The notes: a model not told the origin generated them from the sequence alone. Positions 1 through 11,619 are shown, counted from the first letter of the stretch. The stretch: DNA of 64,000 nt from Distichodus sexfasciatus (GCA_032718565.1 JAVGVS010000803.1:1-64000); one strand, 5' to 3'. A program made the numbers and translations.

Positions 1-410
1 GCAACATTTGTTCATGGTTTGGATGAGGGTTTGCAGTAGTCATAACAGCGCCACCTGGATGTAGGAACAGAGAATACTATGGTGTTATATTTGTGCTTTA
101 ATTCTGAGCTTGCAGTGGAAGCAAAGTCTGATGTCTGTGCACTCAACTCTGCCTATAAACGCTTGAAACCCTCGTGATGAGATCTATGGAACGGGAAAGC
201 TGCCACAATTCACCGTAAAGGCCCCTTACTCGAGCACCGTAAAAAAACGCCTCCTTTAACAGATATTTTACGGTGTAAAAAGTGGCGTTTGACTACAAAT
301 CATCAGAGCGATTCAAAAAGCCGTGTTTTTTAACCCAAACTATTAGAGCGGCACTAAAAACTGGTGTTTTAACTGTCAGTTGTGTAAAAATATAGGCAAA
401 TTGAGACACC
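1..410. repeat. R1-type dispersed repeat fragment
   Basis: The phrases around 45-110 (CATAACAGCGCCACCTGG; AGAATACTATGG; TTATATTTGTGC) and the later chain of AAAAA-CGCCG-like blocks recur in the same order at 24590-25700, and in part at 2290-2375 and 28160-28440. It is a fragment of the element best defined at 24507-25763. The left part lies outside the window. Confidence 0.6.
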
Positions 411-429
411 TTTGGTTCACGTATTTTGG

Positions 430-870
430 AACTACTGAAATTAATCACATAATCGATGCATCGCGATGCAGACATGGGCGATTCTGCATCAATGCAGGGG
501 TAGACCATAATCGATTAGATCCGGGGGTTTTCAACTGGCGGGCCACTCACTCCTAGTGGTCCGTGGCGGCATTGCAGGTGGTCTGTAACACGCAATCCAG
601 TTTCACTACTGAAATCACTTTTAAACTTATTTTTAAAAACATTTCCAGATGATTTTGGCATCTTTATGAATGATTAAGTAAATGCAAATATCAGCTTAGT
701 CTGAGTGGTGGTCTCTGAGAAAGAAGCGGTTGAAAACCTGTGGTTTATATCATAGTGACGTTGCTTGGTGATTTTCTGATAGAATTTAGAAAACAGAAGT
801 TAACAACAACATTTGTTAGAAAAATTGTAAGAAAACAAATGCACAAGTTTATGGTTGTTTGGCTAAATCT
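430..870 (+). mobile_element. hAT-like non-autonomous element, degraded copy
   Basis: The start (AATCACATAATCGATGCATC) and the later blocks GCATTGCAGGTGGTC and GGTTGAAAAC are shared in order with the better-preserved copy at 3072-3535. Here it also carries a GGGGGTTTTCAACTGGCGGG segment like Charlie-type hAT ends. Boundaries are approximate. Confidence 0.5.
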
Positions 871-1212
871 TTAACTAAATAAAGGCAGATTTTCACACCT
901 CACTGTTGAATCCAAGCCTTTGACTTTGCCAGTTCCACTCAGCTTTGTCTCACCACCAATCTGCGCAACTCAGTTATAGAGCTGGAACATGTCTCCATCT
1001 TTATTGAACTGCGTCCAGTTTTGTCTCTTCATCTCACTAAGTAACTGCACGCCGATTTAGGCAACATTACAGCAAAATTTGTATTGTCTATGTTAAAAAG
1101 CAATGAGACAAGCGTTCATGTTTTCCTTTCTTTTTGTGTTAGGTCTCAAATGATGACAAGGTGAGAAAATATCACTGTTGGAGTTGAATTTTAATTCATC
1201 TGCTAAGGTTAA
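870..1212. other. No recognised feature
   Basis: AT-leaning single-copy-looking sequence without an open frame, RNA gene or repeat that I can name. Confidence 0.5.
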
Positions 1213-1216
1213 TGCT

Positions 1217-1245
1217 AATTACATTTAGTAGATGCTCTTATCCAG
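1217..1245 (-). mobile_element. SINE A 3' tail, left part of an interrupted copy
   Basis: In reverse complement this reads as the tail CTGGATAAGAGC-TCT-CTAAATG seen in the fuller SINE A at 9968-10140. The tail breaks exactly at the insertion beginning near 1246. Its next bases (AGCGACTT, 2275-2284) resume on the far side. Confidence 0.65.
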
Positions 1246-2274
1246 GAGTGCGTCTCCCAAAAGCATCTAACATAGTGTACGTTAGCAACTAACATAGTGT
1301 ACATTACCAACAAGCATAGTGTACGTTAGCAACTAACATAGTGTACATTGCCAGCTAGCATAGCGTACATTAGCAACTAACATAGTGTATGTTAGCAACT
1401 AGCATAGTGTACGTTAGCAACTAACATAGTGTACATTGCCAACTAGCATAGCGTACGTTAGCAACAAACATAATGTATGTTAGCAACTAGCATAGTGTAT
1501 GTTAGCAACTAACAATGTACATTGCCAACTAGCATAGCATATGTTAGCAACTATCATAGTGTATGTTAGCAACTAGCATAGCGTACATTAGCAACTAACA
1601 TAGTGTAGGTTAGCAATTAGCATAGCGTATGTTAACAACTAACAATTTATGTTAACAATTATGTTAGTAACTAACATAGTGTACATTAGCAACTAACACA
1701 GTGTACATTAGCAAGTAACATAGTGTACATTAGCAATTAGCAACTAACATAGTGTACACTAGCAATTAGCAAAAAACATAGTGTACATTAGCAACTAACA
1801 ATGCACATTAGCAACTAACATCGTGTACATTAGCAACTAACATTGTGTACATTAGCAACTAACATTAGCAACTAACATAGCATACATTAGCAACTAACAT
1901 TAGCAGCTAACATAGTGTACATTAGTAACTAACATTAGCAACTAACATAGTGCACGTTAGCAACTAACATAGTGCACATTAGCAACTAACATAGTGTACA
2001 TTAGTAACTAACATTAGCAACTAACATAGCGTACATTAGCAACTAACATTAGCAACTAACATAGCATACATTAGCAACTAACATTAGCAGCTAACATAGT
2101 GTGCGCTAGCAACTAACATTAGCAACTAACATAGTGTACATTAGTAACTAACATTACCAACTAACGTAGCATACATTAGCAACTAACATTAGCAACTAAC
2201 GTAATGTACATTAGCAACTAACATAGTGTACATTAGCAATACGTTAGCAACTATGCTTTTGGGAAACGCGCCCC
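1246..2274. mobile_element. TIR element carrying a 22-bp minisatellite
   Basis: The outer ends are inverted: GTGCGTCTCCCAAAAGCAT at about 1248-1266, and ATGCTTTTGGGAAACGCGCC at 2253-2272. Between them lie about 45 copies of a ~20-22-bp unit, roughly AACATAGTGTACATTAGCAACT, with CATAG, CATAGC and GTAC variants. Shorter units lacking the CATAGTGTA half are interspersed from about 1855. It sits inside a minus-strand SINE A tail. Non-coding. Confidence 0.75.
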
Positions 2275-2284
2275 AGAGCGACTT

Positions 2285-2377
2285 TAGTATATACTATGGC
2301 ATTATATTTCTGCCTTAATTCTACCTCATGCTCAGATCTATGGAACACCAAAGGTGCCACAATTATAAATTCACAAT
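2285..2377. repeat. R1-type repeat fragment
   Basis: ACTATGGCATTATATTTCTGCC and GCTCAGATCTATGGAACACCAAAGGTGCCA match the R1 blocks at 25040-25150 and 1-200. Confidence 0.5.
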
Positions 2378-2465
2378 TCACAGTCTAAAAGCATGCAGTA
2401 TAGGTTAATTGGCGACTCTAGATGCACCCTGTAAGGTGTGAATGTGTGAGTTAATTTTCGATTAA
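2378..2465 (+). mobile_element. DANA/Mermaid-type SINE fragment (middle part)
   Basis: Contains AAAAGCATGCAGTATAGG-TTAATTGGCGACTCTA and AAGGTGTGAATGTGTGAG, the central block of the SINEs at 27108 and 44620. The tRNA-like head and the GAATGAATG tail are missing. Confidence 0.65.
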
Positions 2466-2469
2466 TTGC

Positions 2470-2975
2470 CCACCCCTAGCAGTTCAATACGAGTATTTTA
2501 AGAGCAGTATGTAAGTGGTTCTTACTACGTTAAAAAATGATCAACGAAGGTATGTCCTGTAAATGCTAAGCTTAAAATCAGCTCCTCCATAAATAAGCAG
2601 CATGCGGGCGGCTCTCGAGCGGCTCAAGTCGTCGGCCAAGAAGGATTCGTGTCCTGGCACCGTCACTGCCGAGAGTTTCCAGGAGTCCGTAAGAGCAAAA
2701 CTGGCTCTTAGTCCCAGTGGGTTTGTCAGGGCCGGATCCGGTCCACCTCCCCGCTGATCAGGGGGATAGAAACTGATCAGAGGTCTGTTTTAGATCACAT
2801 TAAATTTGGCAGGGAACAACCTCCTCCACCTCCTCACTCAGCCCTACATCCACTACTGTAGTCAAATTGCAAAATGGTAGTGACTTGGCGCTTTTCCACT
2901 GGCACCAGGAACCAGGCTGGAACTGTAAACAAATGTTTTTTGACGCATACTCGGCTGGGTTGTGCCATTGGGGTA
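2470..2975. other. Single-copy-looking stretch, no gene seen
   Basis: GC content rises at about 2600-2760. No convincing exon, RNA gene or named repeat. Confidence 0.4.
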
Positions 2976-3058
2976 TTTGGGGCAGCTGGTAGTGTAACGA
3001 TTAGGGAACTGGCCTCACGATCGGAGAGTCGTCGGTTCAAGCATTTAGGAACTATTTT
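2976..3058 (+). mobile_element. SINE B tRNA-like head, truncated
   Basis: GGCAGCTGGTAGTGTAACGATTAGGG (A-box region) is followed by CGTCGGTTCAAGC (B-box-like). The body after the B box is lost. Same family as 7505, 23584 and others. Confidence 0.6.
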
Positions 3059-3071
3059 AAGTACTTTATAC

Positions 3072-3535
3072 TAGGGGTGTTGAAATGAATCACATAGTCG
3101 ATGCATCACGATGCAGACTTGGACGATTCTGTATCGATGCAATGACAGACCAGAATCGATTATTACCTTGCATTGCAGGTGGTCCGTGACTTGCAAAACA
3201 CTTTCACTGCTGAAATCAAAACATTTCCAGATGATTTGGGCATCTTTATAAATAATCAATTTATTGGAAAAAAGTACTCAACGCTCTCTGGGACAGAAGC
3301 AGTTGAAAACGCCTAAATTATATCATAATGAAAAGATTTTCTGGCTACAGCACAAAAATTCAAGTTAACAAGAACATCCCAGTTTCAACTATGGCTGCCC
3401 AGTCCGCGTGCAGTGTGAAGTAATGTAGAAAAATTGACGTGCTGCATCGTGATGCATCGAGATATCGTATCAAATCGAATCGCTGACCTAATAATCGTAA
3501 TCAAATCGTGAGACCAGTGAAGGTTCACACCTCTA
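3072..3535 (+). mobile_element. Non-autonomous hAT element with 8-bp target duplication
   Basis: Begins TAGGGGTGTTGAA and ends TTCACACCTCTA, an imperfect TIR. It is flanked by CTTTATAC (3064-3071) and CTTTATAG (3536-3543), which match at seven of eight bases. TIR ends of the YAGGGGTG type and an 8-bp duplication are hAT hallmarks. No transposase frame; 464 bp long. Confidence 0.8.
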
Positions 3536-3543
3536 CTTTATAG

Positions 3544-4125
3544 TTATGTTTTATCAACATTACTCACAATTCCTATGAAAGTTTTATTTACTCCGTTACA
3601 TTTCCATGGATCACAGTAATTCCTAGTTACATTTTGTGCCTAAATTTTGTCTGAGTGTTTTACTTCCCAAATTTTCTGGTGATGGTATATTTGTATTTCC
3701 AGTGACTCAGGACTTCTTTACAGGAATGAATTTCTGATTTTTGTTGCACAGAAAAGTTAATAACATTAATATCCTGCTTTTTACTTGATTTTCTTGATTT
3801 CATACATCAAAATCAAAGTTGTGTAGCTGTGACATGAAAACTGTCCAAGTAGAAAGACTTGGATTAAAATGCATTGAACTGAATGGGAAAACAACGAGGG
3901 ATGATAAAAGCAAGAAAAAAGACAAGTGCGGATCAAACCAGATTGAGAAGTGTGTTCAGTGAGGCAGTCTGAGAACCGTGTTGACTGTCGTGTGAAACCC
4001 CATGGATTATTAATGGGAGAAAACAAATGGGTTCCTATGGGAAAAATAAACGGACGAAAAAGACGAGTGCAGGTCATGATGGTTACAGATGTGCGAAAAG
4101 GCTCGTGGGCCTTCGTATGTTTGAA
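3544..4125. other. No recognised feature
   Basis: AT-rich, with only short frames lacking family signature. Confidence 0.4.
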
Positions 4126-4127
4126 AC

Positions 4128-4600
4128 CCTTGTGTAGTACACACAGTCTGTGTCTGTGTGTGTTTGTGTGTGTACCAAGTCCCGAACGAGCTTGTTAGCA
4201 TGCTTTCCGATGTTGCTGTGCCGAACACATGCCGCTCGGTTTGCGCGGTGAGATTTAGCGGCGCGGTGTCAAGGTGCGGGATTGCTTTTCTTAGCGCTGA
4301 CAAATTGCGACAGTTACCTGCTGATGTAGTGACAAAGCAACGGGATAAATCCCTTTTACTCTGTGTCTCCCAAACACACTCACACACACACACACACACT
4401 CGTATTAGCCTCTCATGCTAACACACACACACACACACACACACCTTCTCTCTCTCTCCACCGAAATCAGAACACAAGCTTGCAAGCTCCACGTCTTCTA
4501 CACAGACATACACACACAACTGTGTGTGTGTGTGTGGCAGTATAGGCTGTGTGTGATGTGTGTGTGTGTGTGTGTGTGTGGCAGCACAGTAGAGAGTGTG
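4128..4600. repeat. (TG)n and (CA)n microsatellite cluster
   Basis: Short TG runs at 4140-4175 and 4520-4590 flank CA runs at 4380-4400 and 4421-4445, interleaved with a short unique stretch (4176-4370). Confidence 0.9.
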
Positions 4601-4679
4601 TGCAGAGCAAGACAGTCAATAAATGTGGTTTTATTATTTCTTTATAGTTCTCAAGTTAAAAAATATTTTTAAAAACTTG

Positions 4680-4865
4680 ATTAAAGCTAAGGTTAGAGTT
4701 AGTTTTAGGATTAGTTTTAGGTTTAAGACTGGGCTTAACTTTCTTATATTAAAGTATTTACACATATAATTATTTTTAGCAACAGCTTGTGGAGTCCTGC
4801 CCAGTCCTAAATCTCAAACTAATACTAAAACCAGTTCTAAACCTAACTTCTAAATAGGTTTTTAG
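4680..4865. repeat. Fold-back (inverted repeat) sequence
   Basis: GTTAGTTTTAGGATTAGTTT and onward (4698-4738) is inverted at 4799-4848 (ending AACCAGTTCTAAACCTAAC). The arms are ~45 bp and the loop ~60 bp. It looks like a small MITE, but no target duplication is evident. Confidence 0.55.
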
Positions 4866-5263
4866 CCTTTTTAATATTCTTCAAAATATATATAACTAAG
4901 CTAGAATCTAATATACAATATACAATTAATTTTATGATATATTTATTGTATTATATAGATCTTTAGTATTCACACTAGGCAGCACACACACACACACACA
5001 CATCTGGGCTGTTTTGCTAGTGACACATTGCATAAACACCTTGAGTGCATGTGCCTCAGGTTACCGTGGTGCTAATATGTGTGTGTGTGTGTGTGTGCGC
5101 TCCAGGGTGGTGTGACTTGCTGCAAGCTCGTTAGAGCTGAGACTAACGAGACTTCGTTAGCGGAGGTGATGCAGCTGCGACCTCATCACAACTTCGTCAC
5201 AGCGGGAGAGAAGTGACGGATATAAATCCTAAAATATTTACACACCTGTAGATGTGGCCGGGA

Positions 5264-5305
5264 GTAAGGGAAGTGTGTGTGAGTGTGCAGCGAAGTAATT
5301 GTGTC

Positions 5306-5343
<38 letters not shown>

Positions 5344-5425
5344 TCAATACAGTATAGGGTGTGAGCGATGTGAGTGTGTGGTATTTAGTATAGGGTGTGG
5401 TGTGTGTGGCAGTGAAGTATATTGC

Positions 5426-5463
<38 letters not shown>

Positions 5464-5818
5464 CAGTACAGTATAGGTGTGAGTGTGTGTGGTATTTAGT
5501 ATAGGGTGTGTGTGGCAGTACAGTAGAGGGTATGTGTGTGTGTGAAGGGGCAGAACAATGTACAGTCTGTGTGTGATGTGTGTGTGTGGCAGTACAGTAT
5601 ATTGTGTGTGTGTGTGTCTGTGACAGTATAGTATGTGAGTGTGTGTGGTGTGTGGTATTTAGTATAGGGTGTGTGTGATGTGTGTGTGTGTGTGTGTGTG
5701 TGTGTGAGAGACAGTACAGTATGGTGTGTGTGTGTGTAATGGAGCAGTATAGCATAGTGTGTAAGTGTTTGTGTGTAAAAGTACAATCTAGTGTGTGTGT
5801 GTGTGTAGCTGTATAGAA

Positions 5819-5869
<51 letters not shown>

Positions 5870-6229
5870 AGACAGTACAGTATGGGGTGTGTGTGTGATG
5901 GAGCAGTATAGCATAGTGTGTAAGTGTTTGTGTGTAAAAGTACAATCTAGTGTGTGTGTGTGTAGCTGTATAGGACTGTGTTTGTGTGTGTGTGACAATA
6001 CAGTATGGGGTGTGTGTGTGTGTGTGATGGAGCAGTATAGCATAGTGTGTAAGTGTTTGTGTGTAAAAGTACAATCTAGTGTGTGTGTGTGTAGCTGTAT
6101 AGGACTGTGTTTGTGTGTGTGTGACAATACAGTATGGGGTGTGTGTGTGTGTGTGATGGAGCAGTATAGCATAGTGTGTAAGTGTTTGTGTGTAAAAGTA
6201 CAATCTAGAGTGTGTGTAGCTGTGTAGAA

Positions 6230-6302
<73 letters not shown>

Positions 6303-6505
6303 ACAGTACAGTATGGGGTGTGTGTATGATGGAGCAGTATAGCATAGTGTGTAAGTGTTTGTGTGTAAAAGTACAATCTAGAGTGTGTGTGTGTGTGTAG
6401 CTGTATAGAACTGTGTGTGTGTGTGATGTAGCAGTATAGCATAATGTGTAAGTGTTTGTGTGTAAAAGTACAATCTAGAGTGTGTGTGTGTGTAGCTGTA
6501 TAGAA

Positions 6506-6546
<41 letters not shown>
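5264..6546. repeat. (TG)n array with 129-bp higher-order repeat
   Basis: TG runs alternate with fixed phrases: GGAGCAGTATAGCATAG (5741, 5900, 6029, 6158, 6331, degenerate 6427), AAAAGTACAATCTAG and GACA-TACAGTATGG. The spacings 5900-6029 and 6029-6158 are exactly 129 bp and nearly identical. A run of about 35 TG units lies at 6231-6300. Long His-Thr frames here are artefacts. Confidence 0.9.
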
Positions 6547-6549
<3 letters not shown>

Positions 6550-6599
6550 AAGTGTGACTAGTCCTACTCTAAATTAGGTCAGCAGTTTTGATCAAGGAA

Positions 6600-7239
6600 C
6601 CCCAACACACACACACACGCTGCCCTATGAGTCAGGCAGAAGCGATAGCTCATCCATGTCTGCAGTTAGAGCATTTTATTGAACTTCTCTAACACACACA
6701 CACACACACTCCTTTCACAAACTCACTCCTCACACACACACACACACACGCACCTACAGAGTGACAGTGTAATTGAGGTAGAAGTGTTCGTTCTTTCATT
6801 TTCTAGATGTGCATCAGCCATCATTATGCTGTCACTCTCCACTGCGTGTGTGCGTGTGTGTGTGTGTGTGTGTGTGGGGTGTGAGAGAGCTTCTGTACTC
6901 CGATCTGTCCATCAATCTGGTTTACAGCTTTCTGTACACACACACACACACACACACACTTGTTCTTCTTCTGTGTGTTACTGATGCACACTTTGAAACT
7001 GACAAGATGCCACAGATCTGGCTGTTGGCGATGATCACTTCACCTCCCTCTCTCTCTCTCTCTCTCTCCATTCCTCGCTGATGGACAGAACCAGCAGCAG
7101 GCAACAGTAGTCGAGCTGTGTGTATGTGTGTGTGTGTGATAATCAGCCCCACAGGGTTTGAGCTGTGAAGAGCGCAGAGTTCACTCTGATAGCAGTAATT
7201 ACCCTCACTGCATATTCCCACTGTGTAGAGCTGGACCAC

Positions 7240-7280
<41 letters not shown>

Positions 7281-7290
7281 TCACTCACAC
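6600..7290. repeat. Clustered CA, TG and TC microsatellites
   Basis: CA runs at 6605-6620, 6690-6710, 6733-6750, 6936-6960 and 7238-7276; TG at 6845-6875 and 7118-7138; TC at 7047-7068. The intervening DNA shows no gene. Confidence 0.9.
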
Positions 7291-7504
7291 AGGACAAAGT
7301 GAGGACAGTCACTTCAAGGACAAAAGGAGGATGTGATGGAGGAGGTCTGGACTGTCCATAAAGATAAATTGGCCAGTGTTTTGTGTGTGTTTCTGACCTA
7401 CACTTATCTTGGGCACAAATTGCATTCTATACACCTGCAGAACTACCTTTTGGAGATGAAACCTCCCCCGGTTGGTTTAATTTTTGGCCGACTAACTGGG
7501 ATTG

Positions 7505-7620
7505 TTGGAGGTGTAATGGTTAGGGAGTTGACCCCGCAATCAGAAAGTTGCCAGTTCACGTCCCGGACCGGGTAAAGGTAGCACCGAGGTACTCATGAAA
7601 ACGGTACCGTCTCAAAGCAC
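7505..7620 (+). mobile_element. SINE B copy
   Basis: GGTGTAATGGTTAGGGAGTT, then CCAGTTCACGTCCCGGACCGGG, then GGTACTCATGA and GGTACCGTC. The order matches SINE B; the 3' body is truncated. Confidence 0.65.
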
Positions 7621-7629
7621 TATAGATTT

Positions 7630-8560
7630 AAAAAATGTAAACTGTAGAACCTTCGATCCTAATCTTAGAACTTTAAAACCTGAGGTGATGAACTTAGAAG
7701 CTTAGATTCTAAACTTTCAACACTAAATTTTAATACTTGGAACCTTAGATGCTAAACTTAGATCCTAAACCTGGAACCTTAGATTCTAAAAGTAAAACAC
7801 TAAAGTTTAAACTTGGAACCTTAGGTCCTAAACTTGGAATGTATATTCTTCATTTTGAACACTAGATTTTAAACCTGAAACTTTAGATACTAAACCTGGA
7901 ACCTTAGATCATTAACTAAGAACCTTAGATTCTAAACTTTCAAAACTATATTTTAAAATTGGAACCATAGACCCTAATTTTGAAACCTTAGATCCTAAAC
8001 ATTGAACCTTAGATCCTGAACCTGAAACCTTAGATCCTAAACCTGAAACCTTAGATCCTAAACCTTGAACCTCAAATCCCAAACCTGAAACCTTAGATCC
8101 TGAACCTGAAACCTTAGATCCTAAACCTGAAACCTTAGATCCTGAACCTGAAACCTTAGATCCTAAACCTTGAACCTTAATTCCCAAACCTGAAACCTTA
8201 GATCCTGAACCTGAAACCTTAGATCCTAAACATGGAACTGTAGATCCTAAGCCTGAAAATGTATGTCCTAATATTGGAAACTTAGATCCTAAACCTAAAA
8301 CACTAAAGTTTAAACTTGGAACCTTTGGTTGTAAATTTGACTTTTGAACTTTTTGACTTTAGAAACTTTTGAACACTAGATTTTATTCCTGGAACTTTGT
8401 ATTCTAAATTTGGAACCTTAGATCATCAATTAAGAACCTTAGATTTGAAACTTTCAAAACTACATTTTAAACTTGGAACATTAGACCCTAATTGTGAAAC
8501 CTTAGATCCTGAACCTTGAACCTTAGATTCTTAACCTAGAAAACTTAGATCCTAAGCCTG
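7630..8560. repeat. Degenerate 21-bp minisatellite
   Basis: The unit is close to CCTTAGATCCTAAACCTGAAA. It is most regular at 7980-8225, where the minus strand happens to stay open as a 7-residue Gly-Ser-Lys-Val repeat, and is degraded on both sides. Confidence 0.85.
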
Positions 8561-8565
8561 GATCT

Positions 8566-9480
8566 CATACAACACCTCAAAATGACCAACACACCAGTCA
8601 CTGAGCATGTTTGACCCTCAATTTGGCCAAAGTTTTGTTTCTGAAAGATGGTGTGCAGTAATCTGGCCTACAGCTGCAGATGATCAGGGCCCGTTTACTG
8701 CAGGAGGCGATGTGATGGATGCAGGCTTGTGTTGCCGTGATACGGACCAGATGGAGAGCGAGAGGGAGAGAGACTTGTTGCCCAGAGTAAGTGGTGACAA
8801 TTCAAGCCCCAAGTTGACAACATGTTCCTTCTGCATTCAAAACAGGAGCTTTTTCCACACTTAACTTTATAATTAGTCAAGGTAACACAGATATGGTTTT
8901 CGTAAAAGGTACCACTGATTTACTCATGAGCAAGGTACCATCCCTAAGGAGTGCTCCTTTGGCCGTGTCCAAAAAGTTAGTGGCAATGAAGTCGAAGTTG
9001 CAGAAAAAAATTGTGATTTTATCGCAAAATGTCTAATATTGGCCCCCGATAAACAGCCCGGCTGAAATTGCTTTGCATCATTTCAGGTAATCAGCTAAAT
9101 CATCTGCTGCAGTGCATGATGGTTATAAACTCCCACAGGCTGCGTTGTCCTCAAGGACGGAGGTGAGCAGCCATGATTAATAAATGTGCTTTTGTTTTTC
9201 TGAAATGAAAGAAAAGGAACGGAGCTTAATTACGCGTCGTCCTACACAGAAGCAGTTTTCTGGACCTTGATGTGTTCCGAGGCTGTAATTAGCGGTGTAA
9301 TGAAATTTGTGTGTGTGTGTGTGTCTTTGATGCTGGTTTAGGTGTGTGTTTAGAGCGCCGCAACAGTGTAAGTGTGACCACACGTACGCTCTCTAATTCA
9401 GAATTCAGTTTGTATTCACTGTAGTGGATAATATTTGCCAGGAGCCAGAATAAGTCCAGAATCATCTCAAACCACCACAA
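8566..9480. other. Single-copy-looking stretch with a SINE B scrap
   Basis: No gene recognised. A SINE B fragment (GGTACCACTGATTTACTCATG... GAGCAAGGTACC) lies at 8908-8975. A homeodomain-type AT-rich block with CTTAATTACGCG is at 9224-9235. Confidence 0.4.
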
Positions 9481-9710
9481 ATGACTGCGTTATGATCCTG
9501 CGCTGGCGTGTTTATTTCTAAATTGGCTCCTGAAGCTTTGCTGCGACTCCGACCCGTTTTGCCAAGTTGGTCTACAACAAACGTGGGTGTTTTTCACAGT
9601 TAGGGACGCCACAGACTCTCGTTATTGCAGTGTGGAAGGATGATAATTGATTTATTCAGAGAAAAAATGACAACGTGTGTAGCTTGTATTGTTGGCAACC
9701 AAAAGCAGAT

Positions 9711-9795
9711 TACAGGTAGCCCCCGACTTACAATGGAGATGCGTTCCGATAAACCCATTGTAACTCGGACATTTCTACAGTACCAGCAGTCACTA
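9711..9795 (+). mobile_element. DNA-element end CAGGTAGCCCCCGACTTA
   Basis: The same end in inverse orientation closes a sequence at 23368-23390 (TAAGTCGGGGGCTACCTG). Only the edge is recognisable here, before it is replaced by another hAT-like sequence. Confidence 0.45.
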
Positions 9796-9799
9796 CCAG

Positions 9800-9885
9800 A
9801 GACGCACTGATCCGATACGTGGATCAGATATCGGTCCGATAACGACTCAAATAATTGGATCGGGTATCGGTGGCATTGGGTTGAT
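9800..9885 (+). mobile_element. hAT-like remnant
   Basis: AGACGCACTGATCCGATACG and repeated ATCGG/GATCGGGTATCGG phrases are typical of fish hAT termini. Short and without a visible partner end. Confidence 0.35.
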
Positions 9886-9967
9886 CTATGTTTGCGTATG
9901 CGCACATGCACCAGAAGTTGCACAGCGGTAAAGATGGTTTATTGTTTGGCATTCGCGCTAATTTGGC

Positions 9968-10140
9968 GTTGGTGGCCTAGTGGTAGGACACTCACCTTTG
10001 GACCAAGAGGCTGTGGGTTCGAATCCGACCTCTGGCGTTACCAACATTGGGTCCCTGAGTTGCTCTCAGGGGAACTGTCCCTGAAATTAGGAAATGTAAG
10101 TCGCTCTGGATAACAGCGTCTGCTAAATGCTGTAAATGTA
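9968..10140 (+). mobile_element. SINE A, nearly complete
   Basis: tRNA-like head with A box TGGCCTAGTGG (9973-9983) and perfect B box GGTTCGAATCC (10016-10026). The body contains CATTGGGTCCCTGAG and the tail AAGTCGCTCTGGATAACAGC...CTGCTAAATG. This tail style is shared with cichlid AFC-type SINEs and their partner LINE, as I recall. Pol III promoter boxes are intact, but activity is unknown. Confidence 0.85.
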
Positions 10141-10239
10141 ATTCCTACACATTGATATGACACTGAGCAGAACAAACAATGCAACACACTACAATCCCAA
10201 AAGCAAATGATTATACTGTTTAACTTCCTTAAAAACACC

Positions 10240-10960
10240 AGTTCTCGCTCACAATCTCTGTGTTCCTGATGGTTTTAGTGCCGCGGGATTAAGGGGCCGT
10301 CACAAGTCAAGTATTTCTTTAACATAACAGAATAGTCTCAGTCTCCTCCAATTGATTAATTATAGAATTATAGATGTAGTCCACCCAAAGAAAAGCGTCA
10401 ACATAGAGTCAGTTAAAGCACAAGTGTAGTTAACAATAGTAGCATTACTCTTTAAAACGATCCAAACACGCTAATGTAGCTAACTGTGAAAAAAACATGC
10501 AGTTCAAGTCAGAAGTAATTGGTGAGTTACATTAGCCTCTTGAAAACCCTTTTTAAGAAGTGCAGCTTTAACCTTCGGGTAAAATTTTAGCAGCCAAGCG
10601 ACTCGGTGAAGGATTTGTCACGTTCGGCCGCTCCTCGAGCCGTAAGCGACGCTAAAGTGGTAAAAACTGAAGAGGCCTAATTTGGGGACGAGCCTTCCGT
10701 CTGCTCTTATCTTAGCTAGCGGCGCGTTATGAGCTAAAAGGTTGCACGGAGGCCCCGCACTAACGGCTATGCCGGACCACCTCACGTCCGAGAGAGGGAA
10801 TGGAAGGGAATGCCGAAGAAACGGCTAGTCCATTTAGCAAATTACTGCTTCTTGACACGCTACAACTGCAAATTACAGAGTTTACTCAAATTAGCCATTA
10901 GAGCCCATTAGCTGAAGAAATAAATAAGGGCTGCTGGTGGCAGAGTGGATAAATTTGCAG
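10240..10960. other. Single-copy, CpG-containing stretch
   Basis: No gene. 10590-10830 is CpG-rich for this window (TCGGCCGCTCCTCGAGCC and similar), and 10835-10925 contains several TTAG/AATTAG motifs. A candidate for conserved non-coding DNA, not proven. Confidence 0.3.
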
Positions 10961-11159
10961 TTGTTTCAGCACTATGGCGGTCGTTAAGACCCGGACACGC
11001 ACACACACCACATCCCGTCCATCACTTGCTGATTCAGTCCTCTGAGGGAGCTTGCGGCACATGCCCTGTATTTATGGCAGGCCCTGGAAAATGTGCTGTG
11101 CTGTGTGTGTGTGTGTGTGTGTTTGCGAGTGAGACAGAACTAGACCGAAGAAGAAGTTA

Positions 11160-11573
11160 GACTATTTGTGGAGAAGAGGAGAGCAGGGAAACGAAGAAAG
11201 GGTTTGTGGATGGGGTTGTGGATGAGAGAGAGAGAGAAAAGAAGAGAGGAATAGAGAAAGAAAGGGAGGGAGACAGAGAAAGAGGGATGAGAGAAAGAAA
11301 GGGGGGGAGATTGAGAAAGAGTGGGAGAGAGGGGAATTGAGAAAGAGAGAGGGAGGGAAAGAGGGAGCGGAATAGAGAATGAGAGGGAGAAGGATAGAGA
11401 AAGAGAGATGGAGTGGGAGAAAGAGGGAAGGAGAGAGGGATAGAGAAAGAGAGGGAGATGGATGCTTTAGAGCAAGGCAGTTCCACTTTAATAAATCTTG
11501 TAGGCCAGGCTGGTGATGCATGCTGGGTAACTGATAGGTGTGAGTCACTTTAATCCCCCTGCAAAAGAGAGAG

Positions 11574-11619
<46 letters not shown>

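Noticed and set aside
1264..2254. CRISPR-like regular array
   Set aside because: The units are contiguous ~22-bp minisatellite repeats without unique spacers, in a vertebrate context, and flanked by TIRs.
5186..6442. Open frame of 418 residues on the minus strand
   Set aside because: Pure His-Thr repeats from a (CA)n/(TG)n array; no gene.
7912..8187. 91-residue Gly-Ser-Lys-Val repeat frame
   Set aside because: By-product of a 21-bp minisatellite.
9968..10040. tRNA gene
   Set aside because: A and B boxes are present, but the sequence continues into a SINE body and tail, and no clean cloverleaf with paired acceptor arms is evident.
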